Assembly: GCF_020858115.1 (NCBI RefSeq)
Contig: NZ_JACYMM010000003.1
Span: forward strand, 62,001-126,000
Direction: 5' to 3'
DNA from: Janthinobacterium sp. FW305-129
GTDB taxonomy: Bacteria; Pseudomonadota; Gammaproteobacteria; Burkholderiales; Burkholderiaceae_D
Length of the DNA: 64,000 nucleotides
The translations under genes and the position numbers were made by a program. The notes beneath the pieces were generated by a model. That model ran no database searches, was not told the DNA's origin, and saw only the letters and a program-made list of their open reading frames with translations. Positions 45,137 to 55,528 of this stretch are shown here, in pieces. The first letter of the stretch is position 1, and each line of letters starts with the position of its first letter.

Positions 45137-45172
45137 TGCCCCGCCGCATGACTGCGAGCGGGGCATTTTTTT
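45137..45172 (+). terminator. Intrinsic terminator of the SWIB gene
   Basis: Perfect 8-bp stem TGCCCCGC/GCGGGGCA with a 13-base loop, followed by seven T residues, 34 bases after the stop. Confidence 0.9.
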
Positions 45173-45244
45173 GGGATCAGTCCCTGCCGGGATCGGAATT
45201 CGCCCCACTGGGGCGCACTCCCCCTTCGGGTCTGACCCCAGCCT

Positions 45245-45862
45245 TCATCTGAACTCCCACTGCTTCCAAGCCGCCCTTACCGCGTTCGGATACTCGGCCT
45301 TGCCCCGGCTGCCGTTGTAGCGCCCCAGCGCCAGGTACAAATCGCCCTTCTCCATATCCAGGTACATGCGCAAAATCGCGCAACCGTAGCGCAGATTCGT
45401 CTGCATGTGGAACAGCTTGCTGCGGTCGCTGTCGCCGATGACGCCCGTCCAGAACGGCATCACCTGCATGTAGCCGCGCGCGCCGGCCAGAGAAACGGCA
45501 TATTTGCGGTAGGCCGACTCCACCTGGATCAGGCCCAGCACCAGGGCCGGTTCCAGGCCCGCGCGGCGCGCTTCGTACCAGACGGTTTCCAGGAATTCCG
45601 TGCGCAACTGGGCGTCCGGCAGCTTGCGCTGCAGGCGCTGCGACATCTGCGCCAGCCATTGCTGGTAGCGCTGCAAGTCGGCGGGTGTGGCAAATTTGGG
45701 CTGCGGCGGACGCTCGTCGCGGATCGCATGCGACAGGGCCAGGCGGACGGAGTCGGCCAGCGCCTCCTCTTTCTGGTTGCCGGCCTGCGCCGGAGAGACG
45801 CAGGCCAGGCCAGCGGCCAGCGCGAGCGCGCCAGCCGCCTTGCTTACCGATAGGCGCTTCAC
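45245..45862 (-). CDS. Lytic murein transglycosylase (SLT family)
   Basis: A 205-residue secreted transglycosylase with a signal peptide ending near AQA (27). The SLT domain contains '[20 protein letters not shown]' with the catalytic Glu at 115, then '[17 protein letters not shown]' and '[12 protein letters not shown]'. Such enzymes cleave murein glycan with formation of 1,6-anhydro-MurNAc, the substrate of AmpD-based recycling. GTG 45862 overlaps the proS stop (GTGA), so it is co-translated with prolyl-tRNA synthetase. About 70 bases downstream of it separate it from the SWIB terminator. Confidence 0.92.
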   Translation of the reverse strand: MKRLSVSKAAGALALAAGLACVSPAQAGNQKEEALADSVRLALSHAIRDERPPQPKFATPADLQRYQQWLAQMSQRLQRKLPDAQLRTEFLETVWYEARRAGLEPALVLGLIQVESAYRKYAVSLAGARGYMQVMPFWTGVIGDSDRSKLFHMQTNLRYGCAILRMYLDMEKGDLYLALGRYNGSRGKAEYPNAVRAAWKQWEFR

Positions 45863-47598
45863 TGCGCCATTTGGCCCTGGATGAAGGCGATGATCTCGTC
45901 CGGCGCAACGCCAGTGGCTTCCGCATCGCGGCGGCCCTGGTATTCCAGCTTGCCTTCTTTCAGGCCACGCTCGCCGATGACGATGCGGTGCGGCACGCCA
46001 ATCAGTTCCCAGTCAGCAAACATCGCGCCTGGGCGCAGGCCGCGGTCGTCGACGATGACGTCCACGCCAGCGCCTTGCAGGGCCGCGTACAGCTTCTCCG
46101 TCTCTTCCTTGACCAGTTCGCTGCGGTCCATGCCCATCGGGCACAGCACGACTTCGAACGGTGCGATCGACGCAGGCCAGATGATGCCCTTGTCGTCGAA
46201 GTTCTGTTCGATGGCGGCGCCCAGGATGCGCGTCACGCCGATACCGTAGCAGCCCATCTGCAGTGGCGCAGGCTTGCCGTTTTCGTCGAGGAAGGTGGCT
46301 TTCATGCTTTCCGAGTACGCCGTACCCAGCTGGAACACGTGGCCCACTTCGATGCCGCGCTCGATGGCCAGCGCGCCCTGGCCGTCCGGCGAAGCGTCGC
46401 CGGCGACGACATTGCGCAAGTCGGCCACGATGGCAGGCTCGGCCACGTCACGGCCCCAGTTGGCGCCCGTGTAGTGGAAACCGGCGTCATTCGCGCCGCA
46501 GACGAAGTCGCTCATGTGGGCGACCGTGCGGTCCGCCACCACGGTGACGGGCGCTTTGGTGCCGATCGGGCCCAGGTAGCCAGGAATGGTGCCGTAGACT
46601 TCCAGGATTTCCGCTTCCGTCGAGAAACGGTGACCGGCCAGGCCGGCAACCTTGCCCACCTTGATCTCGTTCAATTCATGGTCGCCGCGCAGCAGCAGCA
46701 TGAAGTGCTGTTTCGTGACTTTGTCGTCCTTGCCCGTCGTTTCCACCGTCAGGGCGATGGTTTTCACGGTGCGCGACAGCTCGATGCCCAGCAAGGCGGC
46801 CACGGTTTCGCACTTGACGGTGTCCGGCGTGGCCGTTTTGGTCAGCGCCTGGCTGGCGGCCGGGCGCTCGCCCGCTGGCGGCAGCGCTTCGGCCGCTTCC
46901 ATGTTGGCGGCGTAGTCGGAGGTCGGGCAGTACACGAGTGCGTCTTCGCCCGTGTGGGCGATGACGTGGAATTCATGCGAACCGGAGCCGCCGATGGCGC
47001 CGTTGTCGGCAGCCACGGAACGGAATTTCAGGCCGAAACGCGTGAAGATACGCGTGTAGGCGTCAAACATGACCTTGTACGACGCCTGCATGCCGGCCAG
47101 GTCGCGGTCGAACGAATACGCGTCCTTCATGGTGAATTCGCGGCCGCGCATCAGGCCGAAGCGGGGGCGGCGCTCGTCGCGGAACTTGGTCTGGATGTGA
47201 TAAAAGTTCAACGGCAGCTGGCGGTAGGACTTGATTTCCGTGCGCACGACGTCCGTGATGACTTCTTCCGACGTGGGCTGGATCGCGTATTCGCGGCCGT
47301 GGCGGTCTTTCACGCGCATCAGTTCGTCGCCCATCTTGGTCCAGCGGCCCGTTTCCTGCCACAGCTCGGCCGGCTGCACGAGCGGCATCAGCAGTTCGAT
47401 GGCGGCGGCTTTGTTCATCTCGTCACGGATGATGGCTTCCACCTTGCGGATCACGCGCAAGCCCATCGGCATGTAGGTATAGATGCCGGAACCGAGGCGT
47501 TTGATCATGCCTGCACGCATCATCAATTGGTGGCTGACGATTTCCGCGTCAGAAGGTGCATCTTTAAGTGTGGAAATAAAAAAACGGGAGGCGCGCAT
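45859..47598 (-). CDS. proS: Prolyl-tRNA synthetase
   Basis: A 579-residue class II aminoacyl-tRNA synthetase of the bacterial type. Motif 1 '[20 protein letters not shown]', motif 2 '[25 protein letters not shown]' and motif 3 '[17 protein letters not shown]' are all visible. The editing insertion domain lies at about 240-385, and the C-terminal anticodon-binding domain ends the protein. It charges tRNA-Pro and removes mischarged alanine. Divergent from rppH across about 200 bases; the lytic transglycosylase gene follows by overlap. Confidence 0.97.
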   Translation of the reverse strand: MRASRFFISTLKDAPSDAEIVSHQLMMRAGMIKRLGSGIYTYMPMGLRVIRKVEAIIRDEMNKAAAIELLMPLVQPAELWQETGRWTKMGDELMRVKDRHGREYAIQPTSEEVITDVVRTEIKSYRQLPLNFYHIQTKFRDERRPRFGLMRGREFTMKDAYSFDRDLAGMQASYKVMFDAYTRIFTRFGLKFRSVAADNGAIGGSGSHEFHVIAHTGEDALVYCPTSDYAANMEAAEALPPAGERPAASQALTKTATPDTVKCETVAALLGIELSRTVKTIALTVETTGKDDKVTKQHFMLLLRGDHELNEIKVGKVAGLAGHRFSTEAEILEVYGTIPGYLGPIGTKAPVTVVADRTVAHMSDFVCGANDAGFHYTGANWGRDVAEPAIVADLRNVVAGDASPDGQGALAIERGIEVGHVFQLGTAYSESMKATFLDENGKPAPLQMGCYGIGVTRILGAAIEQNFDDKGIIWPASIAPFEVVLCPMGMDRSELVKEETEKLYAALQGAGVDVIVDDRGLRPGAMFADWELIGVPHRIVIGERGLKEGKLEYQGRRDAEATGVAPDEIIAFIQGQMAQ

Positions 47599-47802
47599 AA
47601 CGGTGAATTCTTTTTAAAAAGAGAGGGTTATAATCAACCTAATTTTAAAGGATTAGCTGGCTGATGCGTCCATACTTTACACAAATGCGCTCAATTGGTG
47701 CGATTCCGGCGCTTTTCGCACCCCGAAAAGGTCACCGGCTTGCGAAGTTGTGGGTAATTATGTAAAAAAGGACGCACTGTCGCAGAAAGTTTGAGGTGCA
47801 TT

Positions 47803-48435
47803 ATGCTCGACCGTGAAGGGTTTCGGCCCAACGTCGGCATCATCCTGCTAAACGCCCAGAACGAGGTGTGGTGGGGCAAGCGGGTGCGCGAGCACTCATG
47901 GCAGTTTCCGCAAGGCGGTATCAAATATGGCGAAACACCGGAACAAGCCATGTTTCGCGAACTTGAAGAGGAAATCGGACTCAGACAGGAACACGTCAAA
48001 ATTGTCGGCCGCACCCGCGACTGGCTGCGCTATGAAGTGCCAGACCACTTCATCAAGCGCGAGATTCGCGGCCATTACCGTGGCCAGAAGCAGATTTGGT
48101 TTCTGCTGAGAATGTGCGCGCGCGACAACGACGTCAATCTGCGCCTGACCGACCATCCCGAGTTCGACGCCTGGCGCTGGCATGAATACTGGGTCCCGCT
48201 CGATGTCGTCATTGAATTTAAACGCGATGTGTACCAGCGCGCCTTGCAGGAGCTGTCCCGCTTCCTGACCTGGCCCGTGCATGGCAACGCACAGCAAGCG
48301 CACCGCCACACGTCGCGCTACCTGCGCCAGCCCCATGCGCCACGGGCACAGGACGGTGCGGCACTGGCCAAGCCTTGCGACGGCATTGCCGCCGAAGGGT
48401 GTACGCCGGAGCTGATCTTGCCGGGCAAGGGGTAG
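47803..48435 (+). CDS. rppH: RNA 5'-pyrophosphohydrolase (Nudix)
   Basis: A 210-residue Nudix hydrolase that removes pyrophosphate from 5'-triphosphate mRNA ends and so begins RNase E-dependent decay. The N-terminus '[20 protein letters not shown]' is typical of RppH, and the Nudix box is '[23 protein letters not shown]'-like, spanning about residues 41-63. The C-terminal 60 residues are longer than in E. coli and look disordered. ATG 47803 has GAGGTG 4 bases upstream. It ends in a strong bidirectional terminator shared with mqo. Confidence 0.94.
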   Translation: MLDREGFRPNVGIILLNAQNEVWWGKRVREHSWQFPQGGIKYGETPEQAMFRELEEEIGLRQEHVKIVGRTRDWLRYEVPDHFIKREIRGHYRGQKQIWFLLRMCARDNDVNLRLTDHPEFDAWRWHEYWVPLDVVIEFKRDVYQRALQELSRFLTWPVHGNAQQAHRHTSRYLRQPHAPRAQDGAALAKPCDGIAAEGCTPELILPGKG

Positions 48436-48464
48436 TCCGCCGCAATGAACGCACGCTCCCACGC

Positions 48465-48498
48465 AAAAGGGGCAGCCTGAACAGGCTGCCCCTTTTTT
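48465..48498. terminator. Bidirectional terminator between rppH and mqo
   Basis: AAAAGGGGCAGCCT and AGGCTGCCCCTTTT pair perfectly around GAAC, with A- and T-runs on either side, so it can stop transcription of both convergent genes. Confidence 0.92.
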
Positions 48499-48535
48499 CA
48501 TGCCGGCAAGAAACTCCCCTGCCGGTCAGGCTGAC

Positions 48536-50134
48536 TTAGTTTGCTGCCGGCGCTGGCGCAGCGCTTGGCACGTCGAGCGTAATCGCCTTCAAGCCCAGGA
48601 TATTGCTGCTGTAGTGGCGGATCTTGTTGGCCAGGGCCGGGTCATTGTTCAGCTTTTGACCGTACGACGGCACCATTTCCACCATCTTCGCTTGCCATTC
48701 CGGCGTGGCCAGACGGCTCTTGAATGCCGTTTGCAGCACCTTGATCATGATCGGCGGCGCGGTCGAGGCGCCTGGCGAGGCACCCAGCAAGGCAACGATG
48801 CTGCCATCGGCGGCGCCGACGACTTCCGTGCCGAACTGCAGCAAGCCGCCTTTGACGGGGTCATCCTTGACGATCTGCACGCGCTGGCCGGCGTTTTGCA
48901 GGGTCCAGTCTTCCATCTTGGCGTTCGGCAAGTATTCGCGCAGGGTCTTCAAGCGGTCTTCCGGCGTGTTCATGACCTGTTCCACCAGGTATTTCGTCAG
49001 TGGAATATTGTCGTAACCGGCTTGCAGCATCGGTTTCACATTGCCCGTGCCGATCGAGGCAGGCAAGTCGATCCACGAGCCGTTTTTCAGGAACTTCGTC
49101 GAGAAGGTGGCAAACGGACCAAACAGCAGGGCTTTCTTGCCATCGATGATGCGCGTGTCCAGATGCGGCACGGACATCGGCGGCGAACCGACGGACGCCT
49201 TGCCGTAGACCTTGGCCGCATGCGCCGCCACCAGTTCCGGGTTGGTCGTCACCAGCCATTGACCGCCCACCGGCACGCCGCCGTAGCCCTTGGCTTCAGG
49301 AATGCCCGATTTTTCCAGCAGCGGCAGCGAACCGCCGCCGGCGCCGATGAAGACGAACTTGGCGCGCATGGTTTTTTCCTTGCCGGCAGCCAGGTCTTTC
49401 ACCGTCACGTTCCATACGCCGTCGGCGCCGCGCTGGATGTCTTCCACCTGGTGGCGCAGGTGCAGGACCATGCCGTGGCTGTCCGTCAGGTATTTCACGA
49501 GGCCGCGCGTGAGGTTGCCGAAATTGACGTCGGTACCGATTTCCATGCGCGTCGCGGCCACTTTCTGGCCCTTGTCGCGGCCTTGCATGACCAGCGGCGC
49601 CCATTGCTCGATCTGCGCCTGGTCTTCCGAGAACAGCATGCCTTTGAACAAGTTTTCCTTTTGCAGCGCAGCATAACGCTTCTTCAAAAAGGCAATATTG
49701 TCGTCACCCCACACAAAGGCCATGTGCGGCACGTTGTTGATGAAGGTCTGCGGCGCGCCCAGATGCTTATTAGCTACCTGATAAGCCCAGAATTGCTTGG
49801 AAATTTCGAATTGCTCGTTGATGGCAACGGCTTTCTTGGTCTCGATGCTGCCATCGGCCGCTTCCGGTGTGTAGTTCAGTTCGGCAAACGCCGAGTGGCC
49901 CGTGCCTGCATTGTTCATCGCGTCCGAGCTTTCGGCCGCCACGGAATCGAGGCGCTCGACCATTTCCATCGTCAGCGAGGGATCGAGTTCCTTGAGCATG
50001 CTGCCCAGGGTGGCGCTCATGGTTCCGGCGCCGATCAGCAGCACGTCGACCGGTTTTTCGGACGAGGCCGGAGGGGTCTTGTTACATGCCGCCAGGATCA
50101 GGCACGACATCAAAAGTAATAGCGATTTACGCAT
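48536..50134 (-). CDS. mqo: Malate:quinone oxidoreductase with lipoprotein-type signal
   Basis: A 532-residue FAD enzyme oxidising malate to oxaloacetate and passing electrons to quinone. '[19 protein letters not shown]' is the FAD-binding fold, followed by '[32 protein letters not shown]', '[11 protein letters not shown]' and '[15 protein letters not shown]'. Unusually, the N-terminus is '[21 protein letters not shown]', a lipoprotein signal with Cys at 17, which would put the protein on the outer face of the membrane. ATG 50134 is chosen for a GGAG site 6 bases upstream; a start four codons earlier would weaken the signal. It is monocistronic. Confidence 0.93.
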   Translation of the reverse strand: MRKSLLLLMSCLILAACNKTPPASSEKPVDVLLIGAGTMSATLGSMLKELDPSLTMEMVERLDSVAAESSDAMNNAGTGHSAFAELNYTPEAADGSIETKKAVAINEQFEISKQFWAYQVANKHLGAPQTFINNVPHMAFVWGDDNIAFLKKRYAALQKENLFKGMLFSEDQAQIEQWAPLVMQGRDKGQKVAATRMEIGTDVNFGNLTRGLVKYLTDSHGMVLHLRHQVEDIQRGADGVWNVTVKDLAAGKEKTMRAKFVFIGAGGGSLPLLEKSGIPEAKGYGGVPVGGQWLVTTNPELVAAHAAKVYGKASVGSPPMSVPHLDTRIIDGKKALLFGPFATFSTKFLKNGSWIDLPASIGTGNVKPMLQAGYDNIPLTKYLVEQVMNTPEDRLKTLREYLPNAKMEDWTLQNAGQRVQIVKDDPVKGGLLQFGTEVVGAADGSIVALLGASPGASTAPPIMIKVLQTAFKSRLATPEWQAKMVEMVPSYGQKLNNDPALANKIRHYSSNILGLKAITLDVPSAAPAPAAN

Positions 50135-50577
50135 TCGTAACTCCATTTTTGGATACTGAAGGATGATTCTTGCGCGCCACCGTGGCGGCACCATCGCTGT
50201 GTTGAATGAAAAACAGCCAGCCAGCCGGAACGCCAGGGCGGCCGGACAGGTCAAGGTCGATGGTGATAGGCATGCTGCCGCGCTCCGGGATAAGCCAGGA
50301 GCGAGATCTGGTGGCAAAGGTGCGGGCAATGGAAGCACGGAATGGCAACAAAATCGCCATCGTGTCCAGTGCAAATATCAAGAGCGGCGATTTTATCACC
50401 GTTATTTGCTGCCGCCGGGCCGTGGCGGTAGTGGATAATACTTACTGCAGGGTATTAAATTGCGGTGACTTTCGGGTCATGCCCGCGGCCGCCAGACGGC
50501 AAAAAGGGCATCCTCGATGCCCTTGCTTGATGTACGCGGTACAATGCCGGCTGCCCTTTAGCCATAGTCCTTCAGCC
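50135..50577. other. Non-coding gap between mqo and the DUF1841 gene
   Basis: No convincing ORF. It holds two inverted repeats: AAAATCGCC/GGCGATTTT (50350-50394, 27-base loop) and AGGGCATC/GATGCCCT (50505-50523). The second is followed by T residues on the minus strand and may be a weak terminator. The promoters of mqo and of the DUF1841 gene must lie here. Confidence 0.5.
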
Positions 50578-51000
50578 ATGTTCAACCCCTCTTCCGACGA
50601 CGTGCGCCGCTTCTTTTGCGACACCTTGCGCAAGCACCGCGCCCATGAAATCCTCACGCCGATGGAAGCCATCGCGCTCGACTGGATCCTCGAACACCCC
50701 GAGTATGAAAACGAGCTCTCCGATGTCGAAGCGGCGCTGGCGCGCGATTACTCCGTCGAAGGGGGCCAGGCCAATCCCTTCCTGCACCTGTCCATGCATC
50801 TGTCGATCACGGAGCAGGTACAGGTGGACCAGCCGCGCGGCATCCGCCCGGCCGTCCAGCAACTGACCCAGCGCCTCGATTCGGCCCATGCGGCCCAGCA
50901 CGAAGTGATGGAATGCCTGGGCCAGATGATCTGGGCTTCACAGCGCTCGGGCTTGCCGCCCGATACGGACGCGTATATCGACTGCGTCCGCAGGCGTTAA
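50578..51000 (+). CDS. DUF1841-family protein
   Basis: A 140-residue soluble, helical protein with the family features 'PSSDDVRRFFCDTLRKHRA', 'LTPMEAIALDWILEHPEYE' and 'NPFLHLSMHLSITEQVQVDQ'. No enzyme motif or metal site is recognisable, and no function is known. Its stop is 5 bases from the stop of the convergent norB gene, so any terminator for either gene must lie inside the other. Confidence 0.85.
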   Translation: MFNPSSDDVRRFFCDTLRKHRAHEILTPMEAIALDWILEHPEYENELSDVEAALARDYSVEGGQANPFLHLSMHLSITEQVQVDQPRGIRPAVQQLTQRLDSAHAAQHEVMECLGQMIWASQRSGLPPDTDAYIDCVRRR

Positions 51001-51005
51001 CCGGG

Positions 51006-53276
51006 CTACACCGCTGAAGGCTGCAGTACTGCTGCCTTCGGCGCCTTGCCCATCAATCCCAGCACCACCTGCAATGCCATGGCGACGGCGCCGACGATGA
51101 AGACCACGTCGCCGAAGGTGCGTATCCAGCGCAGGTTCTGCAACAAAGGCTGCTGCATGAAGCCTTCGCTGCGCGCATACCACAGGCCTTCCGTCACGCT
51201 GGCGTGGAACTGGATGATGCCAATCGGCAACAGGCTGGTAAAGATCATCAGCGCCAGCCCCCCGTTCAAGCCCCAGAACGCCGTCTTCATCAAGGCAGGG
51301 CTGAAGCCGTAGTCGGGCCGCAGATAGCGCAGCACCAGCAAGGTAAAGCCCAGCGCCAGGAAGCCGTACACGCCGAACAGCGCCGCATGCGCATGCACGG
51401 GAGTCGTGTTCAGGCCCTGGATGTAGTACAAGGCCACGGGCGGATTGATCATGAAGCCCAGCACGCCCGCGCCCAGCATGTTCCAGAAGGCGACGGCGAC
51501 AAAGCACATCAGGGGCCAGCGCAGGTTTTCCATCCACGGCGCGCGTTCCTTCAGGCGCCAGTTTTCCCACGCTTCATGCCCCAGCACGATCAGCGGCACC
51601 ACTTCCAGCGCGCTGAAGCTCGCGCCAATGGCCATCACGGGCGTGGTGGTGCCGGCAAAGTACAGGTGGTGAAACGTGCCGGGAATCCCGCCCAGCATGA
51701 ACAGCGAGGCCGACGCCAGGCTGGCCGTCGTGGCCATGCGCACCGATACCAGACCCAGGGTCGAGAAGATGAAGGCCAGCGCCGTGGTGGCGAAGACTTC
51801 AAAGAAGCCCTCCACCCACAGGTGCACCACCCACCAGCGCCAGTACTCCATCACCGATAAATGCGTGCGTTCGCCGTAGAACAGGCCGGCGCCATAGAAC
51901 AGCCCGATGGCCCCCACGGACGCGGTCAGCAGCGCCAGCAGGTTCTTGTCGCCCCCCGGCTGGCGCAGGGCGGGCACAACGCCGCGCAGCATCAGCACGA
52001 GCCACAGCAGGATGCCGATGAATTTGCCGATTTGCCACAAACGTCCCAGGTCCACATATTCATAACCCTGATGACCGAGCCAGAAATTCCATTCGGGCGG
52101 CATGACTTGTGCAATCGCAAGGTAATTGCCGATAAATGAGCCGACGACGACCGCGACCAGCGCCCAGAACAGCACGTCGACGCCGAGGCGCTGCCACTTC
52201 GGGTCCTTGCCGCCATTGATCAGTGGGGCGAGGAACAGGCCGGCGGCCAGGAAGCCCGTGGCGATCCAGAACAGCGCCGCCTGGATATGCCAGGTGCGCG
52301 TGAGCGCATACGGGAACCAGCGCGACACGTCGATGCCGTAGAACTGCTGCCCTTCCACCGTGTAGTGCGCCGTGAAGCCGCCGATGAAGACCTGGAAGAT
52401 GAACAGCGCTACCACCAGGAACAGGTATTTGCCCAGTCCCCGCTGCGAAGGCGTCAGCGCGAAAGTGGTGAGCGGGTCGCGCGGACCGGCGGCCGGCAGC
52501 GCTTCGTCATGGTCGCGCAAGAAGGCCCAGCCCCAGACGAGGAAGCCCACGCCGGCCAGCAGCACCACCACGCTAGCGACCGACCAGACCAGGTTTTCGC
52601 CGCTGGGCTGGTTGCCGATCAGCGGTTCGTGCGGCCAGTTGTTCGTATAGGTCACTTTCTGGCCAGGGCGCTCGGTGGCGGCGGCCCACGCCGTCCAGAA
52701 GAAGAACTGCGTCATCTGCGCGCGCCGCGCGGCGCTGGGCAGGGTGTTTTCCTTCATGGCGAAATGCTCCCGGCTGGCGTGCAGCGCAGGCGCGTCCGAG
52801 AACAGCTGGTCGTAATAGTACGCCGTGCTGGCGATGGCTTGCACGCGGCGCGCCGACAGGCGCAGCACTTGCGCCTCATCGACCCGATTGCCGCGGTATT
52901 CCTGCTTGAGCGCTTCGCGCAGCGCCGCCTGCGCGGGGCCGTCGAGCGCCGCGTACGCCTTGCCATGCTGCTCTTGCGCTGCCAGTTCCAGCCAGGCCGT
53001 CAATTCGCGGTGCAGCCAGTCGGCCGTCCAGTCGGGCGCCTGGTAGGCGCCGTGGCCCCAGATGGAGCCCAGCTGCATGCCGCCCACGGATTGCCAGGCC
53101 GTCTGGCCGTCGAGGATGCCCTCGCGGTCGAACAGCTGCCTGCCATCCTGCGCCAGCACTTGCGCGGGAATCGGCGGCGCCTGGCGATACACTTCCGTGC
53201 CGTAATAGCCGAGCAGCGAAAACGTCACGATCAGCACACCGATCAGGGTGAACCAGAGTTTTTTGTAGGGACCCAT
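51006..53276 (-). CDS. norB: Quinol-dependent nitric oxide reductase (qNOR)
   Basis: A 756-residue single-subunit NO reductase (also called NorZ) that reduces two NO to N2O with quinol electrons. An N-terminal membrane helix and a long periplasmic domain (about 35-210, without a CxxCH heme site) mark the quinol type. The heme-copper-oxidase-like core has heme and Fe-B histidines in 'TWHIQAALFWIATGFLAAG', 'WWVVHLWVEGFFEVFAT', 'GTFHHLYFAGTT' and 'TPVHAHAALFGVYGFLALG'. It is the last gene of nirK-ytfE-norB, 14 bases after ytfE. No NorC cytochrome gene is needed or present. Confidence 0.95.
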   Translation of the reverse strand: MGPYKKLWFTLIGVLIVTFSLLGYYGTEVYRQAPPIPAQVLAQDGRQLFDREGILDGQTAWQSVGGMQLGSIWGHGAYQAPDWTADWLHRELTAWLELAAQEQHGKAYAALDGPAQAALREALKQEYRGNRVDEAQVLRLSARRVQAIASTAYYYDQLFSDAPALHASREHFAMKENTLPSAARRAQMTQFFFWTAWAAATERPGQKVTYTNNWPHEPLIGNQPSGENLVWSVASVVVLLAGVGFLVWGWAFLRDHDEALPAAGPRDPLTTFALTPSQRGLGKYLFLVVALFIFQVFIGGFTAHYTVEGQQFYGIDVSRWFPYALTRTWHIQAALFWIATGFLAAGLFLAPLINGGKDPKWQRLGVDVLFWALVAVVVGSFIGNYLAIAQVMPPEWNFWLGHQGYEYVDLGRLWQIGKFIGILLWLVLMLRGVVPALRQPGGDKNLLALLTASVGAIGLFYGAGLFYGERTHLSVMEYWRWWVVHLWVEGFFEVFATTALAFIFSTLGLVSVRMATTASLASASLFMLGGIPGTFHHLYFAGTTTPVMAIGASFSALEVVPLIVLGHEAWENWRLKERAPWMENLRWPLMCFVAVAFWNMLGAGVLGFMINPPVALYYIQGLNTTPVHAHAALFGVYGFLALGFTLLVLRYLRPDYGFSPALMKTAFWGLNGGLALMIFTSLLPIGIIQFHASVTEGLWYARSEGFMQQPLLQNLRWIRTFGDVVFIVGAVAMALQVVLGLMGKAPKAAVLQPSAV

Positions 53277-53290
53277 GGGTCTTTCCTTTG

Positions 53291-53968
53291 TCAGTGCACC
53301 ACGGCCGGCGCGAAGCGCTCGAACAGGATATTGTTTTCAGTATGGATGTGCGCCATCAGGTCTTCGCGGAAGGTGCGCAAGCCCGTGTACAGCGCGCGCC
53401 AGGTGGTGCAGGCGCCGCCAGGTGCGGTGATATCGTTCGTCATCGCCTCCATCGCGCGCAAGGCCACACCATGGTCGTCGTGCTCCATGCGCATCACGTT
53501 GATGGGCGCGCCGGCGCGTGGACCCTGGCCGCGCACGATCATGGGGAACAGCACGTCTTCCTCCTTGCGCATATGGCTTTCCAGTTCCTGCGCCATGGCC
53601 GACAGGTGTTCCGCCAGCCCGTGCGGACAGTCGGCGCGGTCGCCATGCACCTGCTCGACCTTGCGCGCCAGGCGTATCAGCTCGGGCAGCTGCTCGCGGT
53701 GCACGGCGTGGTAGCGCGCCAGGATGTGTTCCACCAGCTCGGTGGCCGGGGCGTCCTGCCAGTCACGCGCGCCGCTGGCGTCAATCCGTCCGGCCAGCAC
53801 TTCCAGTTCCTTGACGATGGGCGCCGTGTCCACGCCGGCCGCTTCGGCGGCGGCGCGCAGGGTCTTGTTGCCACCGCAGCAGAAATCCAGGCGGTGCGCA
53901 TCGAACAGGCGCGTGGCGCCAGGGATGCGGCGGGCCAGCTGGCCCAGGGATTGTTCGATCATTTCCAT
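53291..53968 (-). CDS. ytfE: Iron-sulfur cluster repair di-iron protein (YtfE/RIC/ScdA)
   Basis: A 225-residue protein of the RIC family, which repairs Fe-S clusters damaged by NO and other stress. The N-terminal domain ('RRIPGATRLFDAHRLDFCCGGNKTL') has the paired cysteines, and the hemerythrin-like domain supplies His and Glu ligands to a di-iron centre in 'LVEHILARYHAVHREQLPELI', 'LESHMRKEEDVLFPMI' and 'RMEHDDHG'. It lies between nirK (30 bases) and norB (14 bases) in one transcript predicted to be under NorR, consistent with NO-stress repair. Confidence 0.94.
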   Translation of the reverse strand: MEMIEQSLGQLARRIPGATRLFDAHRLDFCCGGNKTLRAAAEAAGVDTAPIVKELEVLAGRIDASGARDWQDAPATELVEHILARYHAVHREQLPELIRLARKVEQVHGDRADCPHGLAEHLSAMAQELESHMRKEEDVLFPMIVRGQGPRAGAPINVMRMEHDDHGVALRAMEAMTNDITAPGGACTTWRALYTGLRTFREDLMAHIHTENNILFERFAPAVVH

Positions 53969-53998
53969 AGCAGTTCCTTGATGAATGGGGGGGTTGTT

Positions 53999-55483
53999 TT
54001 ATTGGACGGCGCCCGCGTGGTAGACGCCGGGCACGGCTTCGCCAGTCACTTCCAGCACGCCCACAGCGCCCTTGCCGGCGCGCGACAGCGCATGGTCGAC
54101 CAGCAGATAGCTGCCAGGGTGCTGTACCTTGAGTTCGACGATGGTCGCGCCGCCCGGCGCCACCAGCGTGGTTTGCACGTCGTTTTTCGGGCTGCTGATC
54201 GAGCCTTCGCTGTACACCTTGTCGAAGATCTCGCCGATGATGTGGAACGACGAAATCTTGTTCGGGCCGCCCACGCCGAAATAGATGCGTACGGTCTCGC
54301 CGACTTTCGCCTGCAATTTGTGCGTCTTGCTCAGGGCGCCCACTTCGCCATTGAAGACGTAGTAGTCGGGCAGTTCATTGGCCATTTTTTCCAGGTTCGG
54401 TTCCTGATGCACGGGGGCGCCGTGCGGACGGCCCGTATACATCTCGCCCTGCATCACGTAATACTCGCGGTCCACTTTCGACAGGCCGCCTTCCGGTTCG
54501 ACCAGGATCATGCCGTACATGCCGGCCGCGATATGCTGCGGCACCAGCGGCGTGGCGCAGTGGTAAACGAACAGGCCCGGATTGAGCGCCTTGAAGGTGA
54601 CCGTCTTTTCCTGCCCCGGCGCCACCTGCGTGTGCTGTCCGCCGCCATGGCCGCCCGTCACCGCGTGCAGGTCGATCGAATGGATCATCTTGCTGTCCCT
54701 GGCGTTGAACAGGGTCAGTTCCACCGTGTCGCCCACCTTGGCGCGCAGCATCGGGCCCGGTACTTGCCGGTTGAAGGTCCAGTAGGTAAAACTGGTGCCG
54801 TCATCGAGCTTGCCAGGCAGTTCCACCGTCTCCATGCGGTATTTCAGGGTTTGCGGCGCGCGCGCACCGATGGCGGAAGGCACCTGCGCCGGATTGGCGG
54901 CCACGCTGACGGCCGATGGATCGGGGCCGCGCATCGGCGACGGCGCGGGCGTGTACAGGGCCAGCGCGGCGGCCTGGCTCGATTCGCCCGCTGCGCTGCC
55001 GGCGCCGGCGGCCTTCGGTGCCCCGGCTTCAGCCAGCGAAGTGCCGGCGACTTCCAGCTTGCCTTCCATGCCGATCTGGCGGTGGCCGGGAATCGAGCAG
55101 TAATAGGTGAACGTGCCGGCGCGCGTGACCTTGAAGCGCACGGTGGTGCTGCCGCTGTTGGCGCTGAATTTGGCGGAGGCCACGTTGAGTTCCGGGATCA
55201 GCAGGTCGTGCTCGGCGCCTTCGCCGCTTTTCAGCACCAGTTCGACCGTGTCGCCCACCTTGGCCGCCAGCACGGGGTTGACCTGGCCCTTGGCGTCGAT
55301 GAAGACCATCTTGCCGTCGACGATATTGGTTTGCAGCTCATAGCGCTTGAGCGTCGCAGGCGCGGCTTTGGCCGCAGTGGCGGCGGCGCTGGCCGGCAGG
55401 CTCGCCTGGGCTTGCACGGACAGGGGCATGGCCAGGACACAGACGGCGGCGGCAATGGCGCGGAGGGAGGGAGTCGTTTTCAT
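53999..55483 (-). CDS. nirK: Copper nitrite reductase with fused N-terminal cupredoxin domain
   Basis: A 494-residue periplasmic enzyme reducing nitrite to NO. After a signal peptide (about 1-26) comes an extra cupredoxin domain (about 45-148) with a complete type 1 copper set H92, C129, H134, M139. A Pro/Ala-rich linker (150-205) leads to the two-domain NirK core: type 1 ligands H268, C309, H317, M322; type 2 copper ligands H273, H308, H464; catalytic D271 and H414. The core resembles the AniA-type class. The extra domain probably acts as a tethered electron carrier. It has a sigma-54 promoter 46 bases upstream. Confidence 0.94.
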   Translation of the reverse strand: MKTTPSLRAIAAAVCVLAMPLSVQAQASLPASAAATAAKAAPATLKRYELQTNIVDGKMVFIDAKGQVNPVLAAKVGDTVELVLKSGEGAEHDLLIPELNVASAKFSANSGSTTVRFKVTRAGTFTYYCSIPGHRQIGMEGKLEVAGTSLAEAGAPKAAGAGSAAGESSQAAALALYTPAPSPMRGPDPSAVSVAANPAQVPSAIGARAPQTLKYRMETVELPGKLDDGTSFTYWTFNRQVPGPMLRAKVGDTVELTLFNARDSKMIHSIDLHAVTGGHGGGQHTQVAPGQEKTVTFKALNPGLFVYHCATPLVPQHIAAGMYGMILVEPEGGLSKVDREYYVMQGEMYTGRPHGAPVHQEPNLEKMANELPDYYVFNGEVGALSKTHKLQAKVGETVRIYFGVGGPNKISSFHIIGEIFDKVYSEGSISSPKNDVQTTLVAPGGATIVELKVQHPGSYLLVDHALSRAGKGAVGVLEVTGEAVPGVYHAGAVQ

Positions 55484-55528
55484 CAGGCTTTCCTTGGTCT
55501 TGTATGCCGGTTTGGCACCCTTACCTAG

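Noticed and set aside
45174-45244. GC-rich short repeat-like sequence after the SWIB terminator
   Set aside because: It has no clear stem with T-run and no second copy in the window.
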